Translations under genes and position numbers: made by a program
Notes under the pieces: model-generated
Told to the model about the DNA's origin: nothing
Database searches by the model: none
What the model saw: only the letters and a program-made list of their open reading frames with translations
Shown: positions 22,997 to 34,877 of the stretch, piece by piece
How the letters are laid out: the number at the start of each line of letters is the position of its first letter
How positions within the stretch are numbered: position 1 is the stretch's first letter
Assembly (NCBI GenBank): GCA_963556495.2
Contig: OY747705.1
Coordinates: forward strand, 29,470,501-29,534,500
DNA length: 64,000 nucleotides
Direction of reading: 5' to 3'
Source: Valencia hispanica
Lineage: Eukaryota > Chordata > Actinopteri > Cyprinodontiformes > Valenciidae

Positions 22997-25293
22997 GTAC
23001 GGCTCTTTTTCTTTCACTCTGTTCAATTACTGATAACACAAAACACATGAGGGACTTCAACGATAAGCTGGCAGCTGCTTTCAGCTGATATGTTTTTATC
23101 GACCATCTGAGATTTGCTTTTCCTCTGTTTGGATGTATCAGATGTCTGTAATTTGAACACCCACATAGTTAGTGTCATAACTGCTACAACACATATTTTC
23201 ACTTGAGGTTTACATGCAACAAAAGAACAAAGCTTTTCAGTCACCAAATTAGTTTGTGTTGCAGCCAGTAATGATTGTGCCTTTTTGAGTCCGGGCATAT
23301 GTGCACCATTCAAACAGGATTATCAATGACAATGCAATGCAAGCCCCAGATGCTTTCCTGGCTCATATTTTTAAACAAATTAGTTTGTGTGGGCTCTCCT
23401 GTTACTCTGGTTTTCTCTGTTAATTTGCTAATAGAAGATTTAAAGAGGTGATAAACACCTGATGCTGACCTTAGATTAGTGTGGTATTTATTCAAGTTAG
23501 ACATGACTTCTAGACAAATTGTTAGAAAAATTATTTTAAAGAGTACCATTGTGCCAAAATCTGATGCATTTAAAGTAAAACATTATGAAGTATTTTGTCT
23601 GGCTACAACAGTCTTTTTGTTTTTATTTCAGTACATATGAATACTGTACAGATTAAAATGTTTTCAGCATTTAAGTTTGGCAAAAATAACTGTGGAAATA
23701 TGTAAATGAGCAAATTATTCATTTCACATGACTGTAATTATAAATACTGAAAAATCTGAGCTAATATCAACTATCATCCTGGTTTAGACGGGTAACTGGT
23801 CAAGAAGTCCTACTATCTACAAAATGATCATTTGCAGAAGCAGTTTGCACAGCTGACATGTGTCATTTCTAAACTGGCCTCTGACTAATGTTGATTCAGC
23901 TGAGAAAAATATGGCGGAACGTTTTTGGGAACCCCTCAGCCCTCTGCCTCAGAGCCTCCTGGTGCTCCTGCTGTCACTGGCATGAACTAAACAGAAGAAT
24001 CAAATTCAAATTCAAAGATTGAGATAATCCATTCTTTTTAGTAGACACGAAAAGATTTTGATTTTCATGATAAAGGGTTTTATAAATTTCCCAAAACTAA
24101 ATGGCAATATGCCAATATTTCTCAAGATAATCAATGCTAGAGGATAATCCTAAACACAAGTACTCCTTTACACATGATACCTTCATCACTGTGCTTTTTA
24201 TCCTTTGTGTATCTGTAATTATCAGGTCGCTAACTATTTTTGTCCAGTTTATGATAGAAATGTTTTTATTGTTATTGTGCCAACAATTTGCAGTTGTTTA
24301 GCAGAATTGTTCTACTGACCCACATAGGGTGCATAGATAAACGGTGTATATCATAAAAGGACGTACTTTAATTGTAGCACCATAGTAGTCCAAAGCAGAC
24401 AGATACACAGACAGCACTGTTTCTGAAAAGACACACCAAGCTGTTGTTCTCTTTTTAGTAAATATATTTCCTTTACCTACCACCAAAACCTTCTGGTTTT
24501 GACTATCCATTAATGTTCTTCAGAATATAGCCTTCATTCACCCTTTTACAGACTAGTTCAGTGGATTGTCTGCAGTGAGACAATGGATTTAAGGTCTTTC
24601 CTGAGAACTTTTTCTACTCAGTGACAGGTCCATGTTGTGACTCAGATAGTTAGGTTTTGGCTATGGTTATGATTACCTGCCTGATAAGGCTGAGATAATT
24701 AAACAATAGATGAAGGAATAAGTTATTGGTGTACTTTGAACAGCAAGTTACTACACATGTATGTGGAATAATAACAAACGACTTCCAAAATAAAAGAGTT
24801 TATTACAAAAAGAATTAAACTTTCCCAGTTAAAATGCTTTAATCAACAAACTCATCTAGCTAGTAACATCCAGCTAAACTACTAAGTAAAAGAAGAATGA
24901 ATTATAAAACTAACTGCCAAAAGTAAAACAGTAAAATGGACAAATATGCAAAGAAATAGAAACAATAACCGATAAATTGATCGTGATGTCACAGTTCAGT
25001 ATGTATATGTATGCTTAAAGCCCAATGCTTGTATTTAAAAGTTTTGTGAGTGAAGTTAAGTTAGTTTAAACTAATTGTAATCAGTTTAGGACTAATTAGT
25101 ACATTTTGTTTTGTGTTCAAACAATCAGGTCACAATGCAAAGCAGAAATGAAGACAAAAATAAAACATTCTTTGGAGGAAGTATTGTTTCGTTGAACTAT
25201 TTGCTGAGTTAAAAACAATAACCTTTTGGAGAATTGATTCTATTCATGGATCGGTCACCGCAGTGATTTATCTAATTTAGTATTCTGACATAC

Positions 25294-25875
25294 TAACCCC
25301 CAATTTCCACTGCATGCGCTTCGGTCCGCCAATCACTCCGCAGCCGTTCACAATTTCCACTGCATGCTCTCTAGATCTGCTCCGCTCCGGTCCGCAGCCC
25401 AGAGGTGCTCAAAGAAGCATGCGCGGGAATTGCGAGAACTCGCAATAAAAGCCAGTAATAAATGCGGAAGGCAGAACAAAATTATTCATTCCGTGGAAGA
25501 AGAACAGAAAAGAACAGTTATTCTCTGTTATTCTGTGCCAAGATATTTTGGAGAACATATGTATAAATATACGCAGGTTTATATTAATATAGCTATGCAT
25601 ACACAAAATTGTAGTCGGGCTTTATTGATTTATTTTGAAAAACACCCAGAACTTTAGTTGTTCAATATCCTGTTGGTGCTTATTGATTTGTGTATATTGA
25701 CTGCGGAGTTGCTCCGGCGTCCGGCAAAAATAGAATTGATCCTATTTTTGCCGTGTGGCGAAACAGCTGCCGGCGCCACTCGTCGGCATCAGTGGAAATG
25801 CTCTCATTGACGACAATGGGAGGGTTTTTGCTGCGGAGTGTGTGGCGGAACGCATGCAGTAGAAATTGGGGGTTA
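25294..25875. mobile_element. Non-autonomous DNA transposon with terminal inverted repeats
   Basis: The left end reads TAACCCCCAATTTCCACTGC and continues with ATGCG. The right end in reverse complement reads TAACCCCCAATTTCTACTGC, also followed by ATGCG, and the match continues weakly to CCGCCA. The 582-bp body is GC-rich and contains a second partial copy of the end sequence (25350-25375) plus an internal hairpin (25722-25753). It encodes no transposase, so it would have moved using another element's enzyme. Superfamily is uncertain (hAT or PIF/Harbinger). The target duplication is unclear because the TAA/TTA ends are themselves palindromic. Confidence 0.7.
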
Positions 25876-26629
25876 GACGGCGGTTTAAAAAAGCCAGACT
25901 TATATGATTAGTTTTCAGTGTTTAAAGTATCTGTTTTTAAGCCGATCTGTATTTTGAATACCGTAGGTAGCAATCTTTATTGTTTATGAAGAGCTGGCAG
26001 TCTGCAAAAGCAGGCCAAACCAATCAGATCGAGCGTGCGGAGCTAATTTATGTAGTGCAGCTTAGAGCCACTCTGATTTAGCTTAGCACCAAAGAATAAA
26101 GGAAAAACTCCTGTTGGACGGAGTAACTCATGTTGCATGATATAAAACAACTCAGTTTATGACTCTGTCAGTCATAAACCTTTAAAACACTGTTTATACC
26201 CAAACAATTGAAGAATTAATTCTTACAAATGCAGCAAAAACACAGTAAAATAGACTATGAAAACAAACCTTATTTTTGTTTATCTTAAGCTAAATTATTT
26301 CCGCCTAGACACAACCTTACGTGATTGTTTTTTAGACATCCAGTGAAGGGTGGCTCTGTTGTCTGGTGATAAAGCAGAGAAACCAGCTGTTATAACTGGT
26401 CAGTTAGAAGTAGCTGCGTAGAGCGCTAATGCCGCGTTCACACTGCCCAAAACGTCAACACCCAGAATGGCAAGATTACATGTTAAGTCTATGGTTGAGG
26501 CCGTCAGAGGGCCGTCAGAGTCTCTGCAGTGCTTTGTGTGCTTTAGCCATGGCAATTTTTAACGCAGAAGTTGAGCTAGTTGAACATTGTCCCCTGAGTG
26601 TCAACCAATCAGAGCGTCTCACTGTAGTG

Positions 26630-29247
26630 GCGGAGGTGTAGCCACCATCTTTCACAACTCAATGAACTTTAAAAAGGTAACTCTGGGTGCGTTTGAATCT
26701 TTTGAATACCTAGCCACCCAGATAAATGAGCCTAACAAAGCGTTATTTCTAAGTTTATATAAACCACCAAAACTTAACTCTAACTTCTTTAATGACTTCA
26801 ATGACCTTCTTTCTGTAATATGTGTTGACTATGACCAACTAATCATCGTGGGGGACTTTAACATCCATACCGACAACCCCCAAGATAGACAAGCAAAAAC
26901 ATTAGATGATACTCTCCACATCTACGGCCTGACCCAGCATGTCAAACAACCAACACACAATAAAGGACACACTCTGGACCTAATTATCAGCAAAGGTTTA
27001 AATATTTCTGACATCTCTGTAATTAATATTGCATTATCTGACCATTTCTGTGTTTTCTTTCAAAGTACCATCTCTGCTAAATTACCCAGCCAAAGTAAGA
27101 CCACTATAAAAAAGCGTTTTCTAGGGGACAGTTCAGTAGAAACCTTTAAACGTATTTATCCTTCCACCACATCCCCCTCATCTCCCAACTCAAACTCAGT
27201 AAATAAGTTGGTAGATAATTTCCTTGCGAAAATCTCAGACATCATGGATTCCATTGCTCCAACTAAAGTGAAAGTAGTCTCAGGTAGAAAGAAGTCTCCG
27301 TGGACAAGTAATCCACTGGTACGTAGTGAAAAAAGAGAGTGTCGACGAGCCGAGAGAAAATGGCGGAAAACTCGACTCCAGGTTCACTATGAGATCTACA
27401 AAGAGAGACTGAATAGATATCAGCTAACTATAAAAGATGCTAGGGAATCGTTCTTTTCTGAAATCATCAACAGAAACATTAATAACGCACGGACTCTATT
27501 TGCAACAGTGGAAAGACTAACTAATCCTTTAGTGACAGTAGCCCCAGAACTAAACTCTACCAGGGCCTGCAATGAATTTGCCAGCTTTTTCACTGAAAAG
27601 ATTCTAAAAATTAGACGGTCAATCTGTACCTCAATATCGAACCCACAACCAGTGCCATCCCCAATCAACAACAATGTAGAGAAAATGTCTGAATTCCACG
27701 AATTAAACCAGAACAGCCTTGAAAAAATCATTATCCAATTAAGCTCCTCCTCCTGCTGTCTTGATATCCTACCCACAGCTTTTCTAAAGAAGGTTCTTCC
27801 TGTTATTGGTTCTGATCTTGTTCAAATAGTGAACTCATCACTGCTATCAGGTGTCTTCCTCCAGGCTTTAAAAAAAGCAGTTATTAAACCACTGCTAAAG
27901 AAGAAAAATCTGGACAACACGTTAATGCAGAACTACAGGCCAATCTCTAATCTCCCATTCATCAGTAAGATTATTGAAAAAGCTGTGTTTCAGCAGTTAA
28001 ATAGCTTCATAACAACGACAAACCGTTTTGATGCTTTTCAGTCTGGTTTCCGCGCTCACCACAGCACCGAGACTGTCCTCGTCAAAGTATTTAATGACAT
28101 CCGGATAAATACAGACTGTGGAAGAACCACAGTGCTGGTTCTGTTGGACCTCAGTGCAGCATTTGACACTGTTGATCATGATATTTTATTGGAACGACTG
28201 GAGAGCTGGGTCGGACTCTCTGGTACAGTACTTGGCTGGTTCGAGTCTTACCTAAAGAACAGGGACTTCTATGTTTCAATAGGAAACTTTTCATCAGAAC
28301 GAACAGAAATCACATGTGGGGTGCCCCAGGGCTCCATCCTGGGGCCCCTCTTATTTAATATCTACATGCTCCCACTAGGCAAGATTATAGCGACCAATAA
28401 CATTAGCTACCATAACTACGCGGATGACACTCAGCTCTACATTACAATGTCACCAGGTGACTCTGAACCCATTCAAACCCTAAATCAATGCATTGACCAA
28501 ATAAATGGATGGATGTGCCATAACTTTCTCCAGCTGAATAGAAACAAAACTGAAGTGATTATTTTTGGACCCAAGGAGGAACGATCAAGAGTCAGCACAC
28601 AGCTTCAATTAATACAGCTAGAAACTACTGATCAGGTTCGTAACCTAGGTGTAGTAATGGACTCAGACCTGAACCTCCAGGGTCACATAAAGGCAATAAC
28701 AAGGTCAGCGTTCTATCACATGAAGAACATTTCTAGGATTAAAGGACTGATTTTGCAACACGACCTAGAAAAACTCATCCATGCGTTTATCTTTAGTCGG
28801 ATTGATTACTGCATAAGGATCTTGATAGGTCTGCCTAAAAAGTCAATCAGAGAGCTGCAGCTGATCCAGAACGCTGCCGCTCGCGTCCTCACTAGAACCA
28901 GGAAAGTAGAGCACATCACCCCCGTTCTAAAGTCCTTACACTGGCTCCCTGTAGCTCAGAGAATAGACTTTAAAATACTTTTACTAGTTTATAAATCATT
29001 ACATGGCTTAGCACCAAAATATGTTGAAGACCTGTTGTCATGGTACCAACCCCCAAGACCACTCAGGTCCTCCAACTCTAGCCTACTAAACATCCCTAGA
29101 CTCAGAACTAAACATGGAGAAGCAGCTTTCAGTTTCTATGCTCCCCTTATCTGGAACAGACTTCCTGACGAGTGTAGAGCTGCTGAAACTCTGAACTGCT
29201 TTAAATCGAGACTAAAAACCCATCTGTTTAGAATTGCCTTTGAGTAA
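26630..29247 (+). CDS. L2 LINE endonuclease (partial)-reverse transcriptase
   Basis: The open frame covers about 870 residues of element-encoded protein. A longer frame opens at 26587 but its first 14 or so residues come from flanking DNA. The APE-type endonuclease C-terminal half shows VGDFNIH (about 26848-26868) and SDHFCVFF. A linker with WTSNPLV follows. RT blocks are [52 protein letters not shown] and the catalytic YADD (28417-28428). The C-terminus has [23 protein letters not shown] and [10 protein letters not shown] and is complete. The family nicks DNA and copies its own RNA into the site. Loss of the endonuclease N-terminus means this copy cannot move on its own. Confidence 0.85.
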
Positions 29248-29450
29248 GTGCTTGATGTTATATGTATGAAATGTGTTCATGCTCTCTTGCTTTTTTTAAT
29301 TTTTCTCTTGCTTTATTGTGTATCATGTGTAATGTGTGTTTCTTTTATGTGTTTCTTTTAAATCACCAAATCATGTAAAGCACCTTGAATTGCCCTGCTG
29401 TTGAAAGTGTGCTATACAAATAAAATTGCCTTGCCTTGCCTTGCCTTGCC
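26630..29450 (+). mobile_element. L2 (Maui-like) LINE, 5'-truncated, with long ORF
   Basis: The element spans from GCGGAGGTGTAGCC to a tail of (TTGCC)n repeats at about 29426-29450. It is flanked by the 5-bp direct repeat TAGTG (26625-26629 and 29451-29455), interpreted as the target-site duplication. The 3' UTR contains GCTATACAAATAAAATTG. Truncation removes the 5' UTR and the beginning of the endonuclease, but the rest of the coding region is uninterrupted, which suggests a recent insertion. It lies sense to pex5l inside its intron. Confidence 0.85.
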
Positions 29451-30011
29451 TAGTGACATCACTACACATTTAAAGTAGCGCTGAAAGCGAATCTCATCCA
29501 TACGCAGCACTTGAAGCAAGTGGTTAAACTCTCTCAAGAATGGGGTGTATCCACAAACGGCGCTGATGCACCCAATGTCGACGTTGTCTTGCTTTATTTA
29601 GCAAATAAAGCCATGCCACTCTCTCGATATGATCCACCATTGTTTAAAACAACCGGCAACAGAGGAAGCCCCGCCCACACGCTCTTTTGTTTTGCTCAGC
29701 AAGTGGTGGGCTTAGCAAGCTTCAGGCTCAAAAATGTGTACGCTTCAAACTAGCCACTTTGTGACAATTTTTTGACGGCGACAAAGCATGCAGTGTGAGC
29801 TCACCATAACAGTGATGCTTCGGGTGCAGCTGCTAGCCACCGTTAGCTCGGAATGTTGTTCTGCCACAGACTGCTCCCTTCTCTTGGGCGGCAATCAGCT
29901 CAGCAGTTTTCGGCTTGTTCAGCCATCAGCTCCCGTAGCAGGCAGTTCAGCAGCAGGGCAGCAGGCCGGCGCAGCAGAAGCATATCGGGACTCCCTCCCT
30001 CTCTTTGCAAT

Positions 30012-30493
30012 CCATCCATCCATCCATCCATCCATCCATCCATTTTCTTCCGCTTATCCGGGGTCGGGTCGCGGGGGCAGCAGCCTAAGCAAAGAGACCC
30101 AGACTTCCCTCTCCCCAGCCACTTGTTCCAGCTCCCCGGGAGGAACCCCAAGGCGCTCCCAGGCCAGCCGAGAAACATAGTCCCTCCAGCGTGTCCTGGG
30201 CCTTCCCCTGGGCCTCCTCCCGGTGGGACGTGCCTGAAACACCTCACCAGGGAGGCGTCCAGGAGGCATCCTGACCAGATGCCCAAGCCACCTCAACTGA
30301 CTCCTCTCGATGTGGAGAAGCAGCGGCTCTACTCTGAGCCCCCTCCGGATGACTGAGCTTCTCACCCTATCTCTAAGGGAGAGCCCAGACACTCTGCGGA
30401 GGAAACTCATTTCAGCCGCTTGTATCCGTGATCTCGTTCTTTCGGTCACCACCCAGAGTTCGTGACCATAGATGAGGGTAGGAACGTAGATCG
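30012..30493 (-). mobile_element. RTE-clade LINE 3' fragment with 20-bp target duplication
   Basis: On the - strand it encodes the end of an RTE-type RT: YGHELWVVTERTRSRIQAAE, then FLRRVSGLSLRDRVRS, RWLGHLVRMPPGRLPGEV and a terminal LLRLLPPRPDPG. The 3' tail is the tetranucleotide (TGGA)n, seen as ATCC repeats at 30012-30042. Exact 20-bp repeats beginning TCCCTCCCTC flank it at 29992-30011 and 30494-30513. This defines a 482-bp, heavily 5'-truncated insertion. Confidence 0.85.
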
Positions 30494-32164
30494 TCCCTCC
30501 CTCTCTTTGCAATCTGTAATTCAAATGATTCTTTCTGCAGGGTTTTGAAAAAGTAATTCAGGACTTATTTCATCAGCCGAAAACAGTTCATCTGATCAAT
30601 CAGCAGACTGTAAAAGTCTTCTGGATCCAATAAGTTTCCCCCGTCACCAGCGAAGGAGGTTTAAAGCTCGTGCCTCTCCTTTGTGGCTGCCCATGAACGA
30701 CAAGGAGGTACGGAGCGGAGCCTTGAACTCAAATTGGGGTGATGATGTCCAATGAAGTCCTCCTTTTCCTGTTAAACCTGAAAGTGGATTGTGCGATTTA
30801 GCACTCCTACCGGCGGGAGGTTGTTTGGTCCAGTGACCATGGCTGTGTATCCAACATCCACTAGACTTAGTTTAACTACATCACTTAAAACCATGTGACA
30901 AATTTACATGTTTGCCTAGTGGTGAGCTTGACACACCTTTAAACAAATAATGGCGGCTTACACTACTCAGGAGGTTTAATCTTAAAGTACCAAAGAGCTT
31001 TCTGCTAGAGAATTTCTGGTCAAGAAAGATAAATGTATCTCATAGTCTTCATAGCTACATGGATGGTTAAAACAATTGCAAGAAAATCAGATTTTTATAC
31101 AGACTAAACTAAATGTCTTAAAATAAGAAAATAGAATTACTTTTCATATGTGGGCTGGTTAGATTGAGGAAGGGGGCAGCTGCAATAAAACCTGCCTCTG
31201 GAACCTAAACCAACCTCTGAATGGTATTTCTGATAGAAGAAACTGAAAGTTTGCATCTTCTGCATTCCCAAGCAGCTCCCTCAATGTGTTTCTGCTTTTG
31301 ATCCATAACCTCTCCTATCAGGAAAAACAATAAGTTTAAAAATGGTACCTAAATAAGCTAACCTGACGCATAAGAAAGGTGTTCTGCCTACTTTTTGAGT
31401 ATTAAATCACTTAAGAATATTCAAGTAGACAATCGTAGATAAAATTACAACCCTATAAATGACCACAATGTAGATCAACCAGTTGAATGTCCTTATCTGG
31501 AACAAATTTTAAAGATTAAGTACTCTGTATTATAGTGTCTCTCCCATGCTGATGAGGATAAAAAAGAAAAGTCATTTACTGATGTAGGATCACATTTATT
31601 TTTTCAAGAGGAGCCTCTTTATCTAATTAATTTGTTTCTTTAAAAGTTGTGCATTGGATTAAAATAATTTGTAATCAGCATTCAGCACGTCTCAGATTCT
31701 GCCTGTTACTGTCATCAGTACCCTCTACATTACCATTGTTGTGCTTCCTTGTATCAAGCTATCTGAAATAAACAAACGAGAAATATAATTTTGCACCTGT
31801 AACTAAATTACTGAATTTAGTTACAAATGATAACTCTTACAGTTTTAAAGCAGAAAAGTATGACCAAAATACTTAAACATAAGATGGCACAGTATCAGGA
31901 AAACTGCAACACTGTTGCTAAAATTTGACCATATTGATTGCGATTAACCAACAACATCCTGACACTTTTCCTGTTTTACCATTTATCATTTTCCCCACAA
32001 CTTCTAATAAGTTTTAGTATCTCACTGAAGATATACATCATTAGATGGCATTTGGAGGGCAGTTGGAGTCCACTGAACTGTCCAAACAGATAATGAATAC
32101 ACAGTTTGATAGCCTGATATAATACTCACCACTTTTGTGATGTTGATTGTGATTTGATATATTC

Positions 32165-32526
32165 ACAAAGACAAATGCAACACATCCATCCATTGTCTAT
32201 ATCCGTCCATCCTCTGCAGGGTCGCCATTGGGCTGGTGCCTATCTCCAACCCTCATCAGCCGAGAGGCGGAGTACACCCTGGACAGGTCGCGAGTCCAAC
32301 ACAGAGACACACAGGACAAACAACCATGCACGCACACACTCATACCTAAGGGCAATTTAGAGAGACCAATTAACCTAACAGGTTGTCCAACAGTTTTTGG
32401 ACTGTGGGAGGAAGCCGGAGTACCCGGAGGGAACCCATGCATGCACAGGGAGAAGATGTAAACTCCATGCAGAAAGACCCCAGGCTGAGATTCGAACCTT
32501 CTTGCTGCAACGCAACAGTGCTGCCA
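32165..32526. repeat. Dispersed fish repeat (TTTTTGGACTGTGGGAGGAA family)
   Basis: The segment begins near CATCCATCCATTGTCTATATC. It contains TACACCCTGGACAGGTCGC, AATTTAGAGAGACCAATTAA and TTTTTGGACTGTGGGAGGAA, then GCCGGAGTACCCGGAGGGAA, and ends near GTGCTGCCAACTGCGCCACTG. The same blocks recur, more decayed, at 46065-46250, and short pieces occur at 16200-16230 and 54930-55015. I recognise it as common in fish genomes but cannot assign its class. It directly abuts the truncated 3' end of the L2 at 32527. Confidence 0.65.
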
Positions 32527-33530
32527 ACTGCGCCACTGGTTCTGAGTCTAGGGATGTTTAGTAGGCTAGAGTTGGAGGACCTGAGTGGTCTTGGGGGTTG
32601 GTACCGTGACAACAGGTCTTCAACATATTTTGGTGCTAAGCCATGTAATGATTTATAAACCAGTAGGAGTATTTTGAAGTCTGTTCTCTGAGCTACAGGG
32701 AGCCAGTGTAAGGACTTTAGAACTGGGGTGATGTGCTCTGCTTTCCTGGTCCTATTGAGGACACGAGCGGCAGCGTTCTGGATCAGCTGCAGCTGTCTGA
32801 TTGACTTTTTAGGCAGACCTGTGAAGATGCTGTTGCAGTAATCAATCAGACTAAAGATAAACACATGGATGAGTTTTTCCAGGTCCTGTTGCAACATCAG
32901 TTGTTTAATCCTAGAAATGTTCTTCAGGTGATAGAAGGCTGACCTTGTTATTGCCTTTATGTGACCCTGGAGGTTCAGGTCTGAGTCCATTACTACACCT
33001 AGGTTTCGTGCCTGATCAGTAGTTTCTAGCTGTATTGACTGAAGCTGTGTGCTGACTCTTGATCGTTCCTCTTTGGGTCCAAAAATAATTACTTCAGTTT
33101 TCTTTCTATTCAGCTGGAGAAAGTTATGGCCCATCCAACCTTTTATTTGGTCAATGCATTGATTTAGGGTTTGAATGGGTTCAGAGTCACCTGGTGACAT
33201 TGTAATGTAGAGCTGAGTGTCATCCGCGTAGTTATGGTAGCTAATGTTATTGGTCGCTATAATCTTGCCTAGTGGGAGCATGTAGATATTAAATAAGAGG
33301 GGCCCCAGGATGGAGCCCTGGGGCACCCCACATGTGATTTCTGTTCGTTCTGATGAAAAGTTTCCTATCGAAACATAGAAGTCCCTGTTCTTTAGGTAAA
33401 ACTCAAACCAGCTAAGTAGTGTGCCAGAAAGTCCGACCCAGCTCTCTAGTTGTTCCAATAATATATCATGATCAACAGTGTCAAATGCTGCACTGAGGTC
33501 CAACAGAACCAGCACTGTGGTTCTACCAAT
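32527..33530 (-). pseudogene. L2 (Maui-like) LINE fragment, RT region
   Basis: A - strand copy of the same L2 subfamily as 26630-29450. It keeps [39 protein letters not shown] and HWLPV with only scattered substitutions. The frame is open from 33515 down to where the element stops (NIPRLRT, near 32530), then runs by chance into the neighbouring repeat. Both ends are missing: the N-terminal two thirds and the last 50 or so residues with the 3' UTR. It lies about 3.1 kb from the sense copy in opposite orientation. Confidence 0.8.
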
Positions 33531-34667
33531 ATAGTTGGTCCTGTACCGATTTTGTTATCATCAAAGGCATTAGTGCTGTATTGAACCTGACACCCGCTTG
33601 ATTTATGGATATATTTGGAGTAATTAATTTAATCTATAGAATCTGAAATGTTGAAGCAAGCTTACATGCGCTGAGTAGACTCACTTTTTCGGATTACAGT
33701 GTTTTTATTAGCAGCTTGCACCCTTCTTTCAAACAGTGAAGACATTTCAGACAATTACCCTCCCGAGTCTGTCTCCTTAGATTTATAATTATGCTCGTCA
33801 CCTAAAAAGCACAAGGCATGAAAGGCAAGCACACTCTCTAATTACACACAGATTTCAGTCAGCAAATGCTTTCTATTTGGTTGTCATGAAACAGCAACAT
33901 GCCAATTATTCAGACATGTGCCTGCTGTTTATAAACTCACACCCTACAAAATATACAGTCACAATCCATGGAGATGAAAGACAAATGCTTCAATTTCTAC
34001 CAGTAGGCTACACTAATCCAGATTTAATGGAGGCATTCATTTATTAGCTGTTTTTTTGCTTTGTTTTTTGCTTGTTTTCAATAAAAGCTGTTTTTTATCC
34101 AACTGCAAAAGCAAAACGAAAGGATATGAAATAGGTTACTTTGGAGAAACAAATTATGTATGTATTATGTATTTCATATAAAACATTTAGCTAAATTTAA
34201 ATTTGCATGAGCATTCATCTATAAACAGCAGCCTTCAGGTGCTAGTCTGAATTGTCACTGAACAGGAATGCCATCCTCAGTAAAAAGAAAAAATAGCAAA
34301 TTGCATTATTTTAAGTGAATAACAGTGAAAGCAAGCAGTCAGATGTGTGAACGGTTTGTAATTCTCAAAAACATAAAATAAAAAAAAAGGTGAATTTACA
34401 CTAAAATCAAACTGTAATCACAGAGAAACCAGTAAATAGGAATTAAATCCCCTCACTGAAAGACATGTCTTTCTTTCCCTATCATTTGAGCTTCTTCTAT
34501 GACAATATGAAAGATACATGCTCGAGGTATAGTTTATTTAGTGTCGACCGATTATTAAAAACCAAGCTGATAGCTTTCTGTTTTCTAAAGTCTGGACTTG
34601 GATTTTGCAACTAGCATGAGGTTTTTCAGTGTTAACATCCCAACCTCAAATGTTTTTGTCTTTACAG

Positions 34668-34877
34668 TTCTTTCTTCAACACTGGACCTTTTAGATCTCA
34701 GTGAACCGGGAGAGAGGAGGAACAGCAAGGACAAGAAAAGCACTTTGGTCCCTCGAGGTGACGGCCAAAAGAATAGCTCACACAAGAAAAAGACAGATGA
34801 GACAGAACTGATTCAGGTGGAAGTTGAACAGACAGGACCAAGCATGCGAAACCCAGAGAGGGCATCACTCGAGTCAG
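34668..34877 (+). CDS. pex5l: PEX5-like, coding exon (Ser/Lys-rich linker)
   Basis: This is a 210-bp exon between tgtctttacag and gtaaag, entering and leaving in phase 1. Joined to the preceding exon it completes a valine codon and encodes VLSSTLDLLDLSEPGERR, followed by a charged, lysine- and serine-rich stretch (KKKTDETELIQ) and ending PERASLES. The DLLDLSEP block is a PEX5L signature. The rest is low-complexity and likely disordered, and less conserved than flanking exons. Entry and exit phases are equal, so skipping would keep the frame. I infer but cannot show that it could be an alternative cassette. Confidence 0.9.

Larger units (their letters stand above)
26431..29807. mobile_element. 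Candidate hAT-like element split by an L2 insertion
   Basis: Left end GCCGCGTTCACACTGCCC and right end (reverse complement) ATGGTGAGCTCACACTGCAT share a TCACACTGC core. The DNA flanking the L2 on both sides (26431-26629 and 29456-29807) is similarly GC-rich and repeat-like. The terminal match is weak and no 8-bp target duplication is visible, so this is a tentative call. Confidence 0.35.
22997..34667. other. pex5l intron, 11.7 kb, with several transposons
   Basis: This intron begins GTACGG and ends TTTACAG. It holds the TIR element at 25294-25875, a candidate hAT-like element at 26431-29807 that is interrupted by an L2 LINE, an RTE fragment at 30012-30493, and a second L2 with a dispersed repeat at 32165-33530. 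Between them (23000-25290, 25880-26420, 30530-32160 and 33531-34660) I see no exon or RNA gene. Confidence 0.7.

Noticed and set aside
27420..27776. - strand frame of 118 residues
   Set aside because: Shadow of the L2 RT frame on the opposite strand.
30012..30042. Short tandem repeats considered as a CRISPR-like or satellite array
   Set aside because: A simple ATCC tetranucleotide tail of an RTE LINE; no spacers, and the host is a vertebrate.
29788..30356. Proline/serine-rich frames on the + strand
   Set aside because: Antisense to the RTE fragment and its flanking duplications; the real coding trace is on the - strand.
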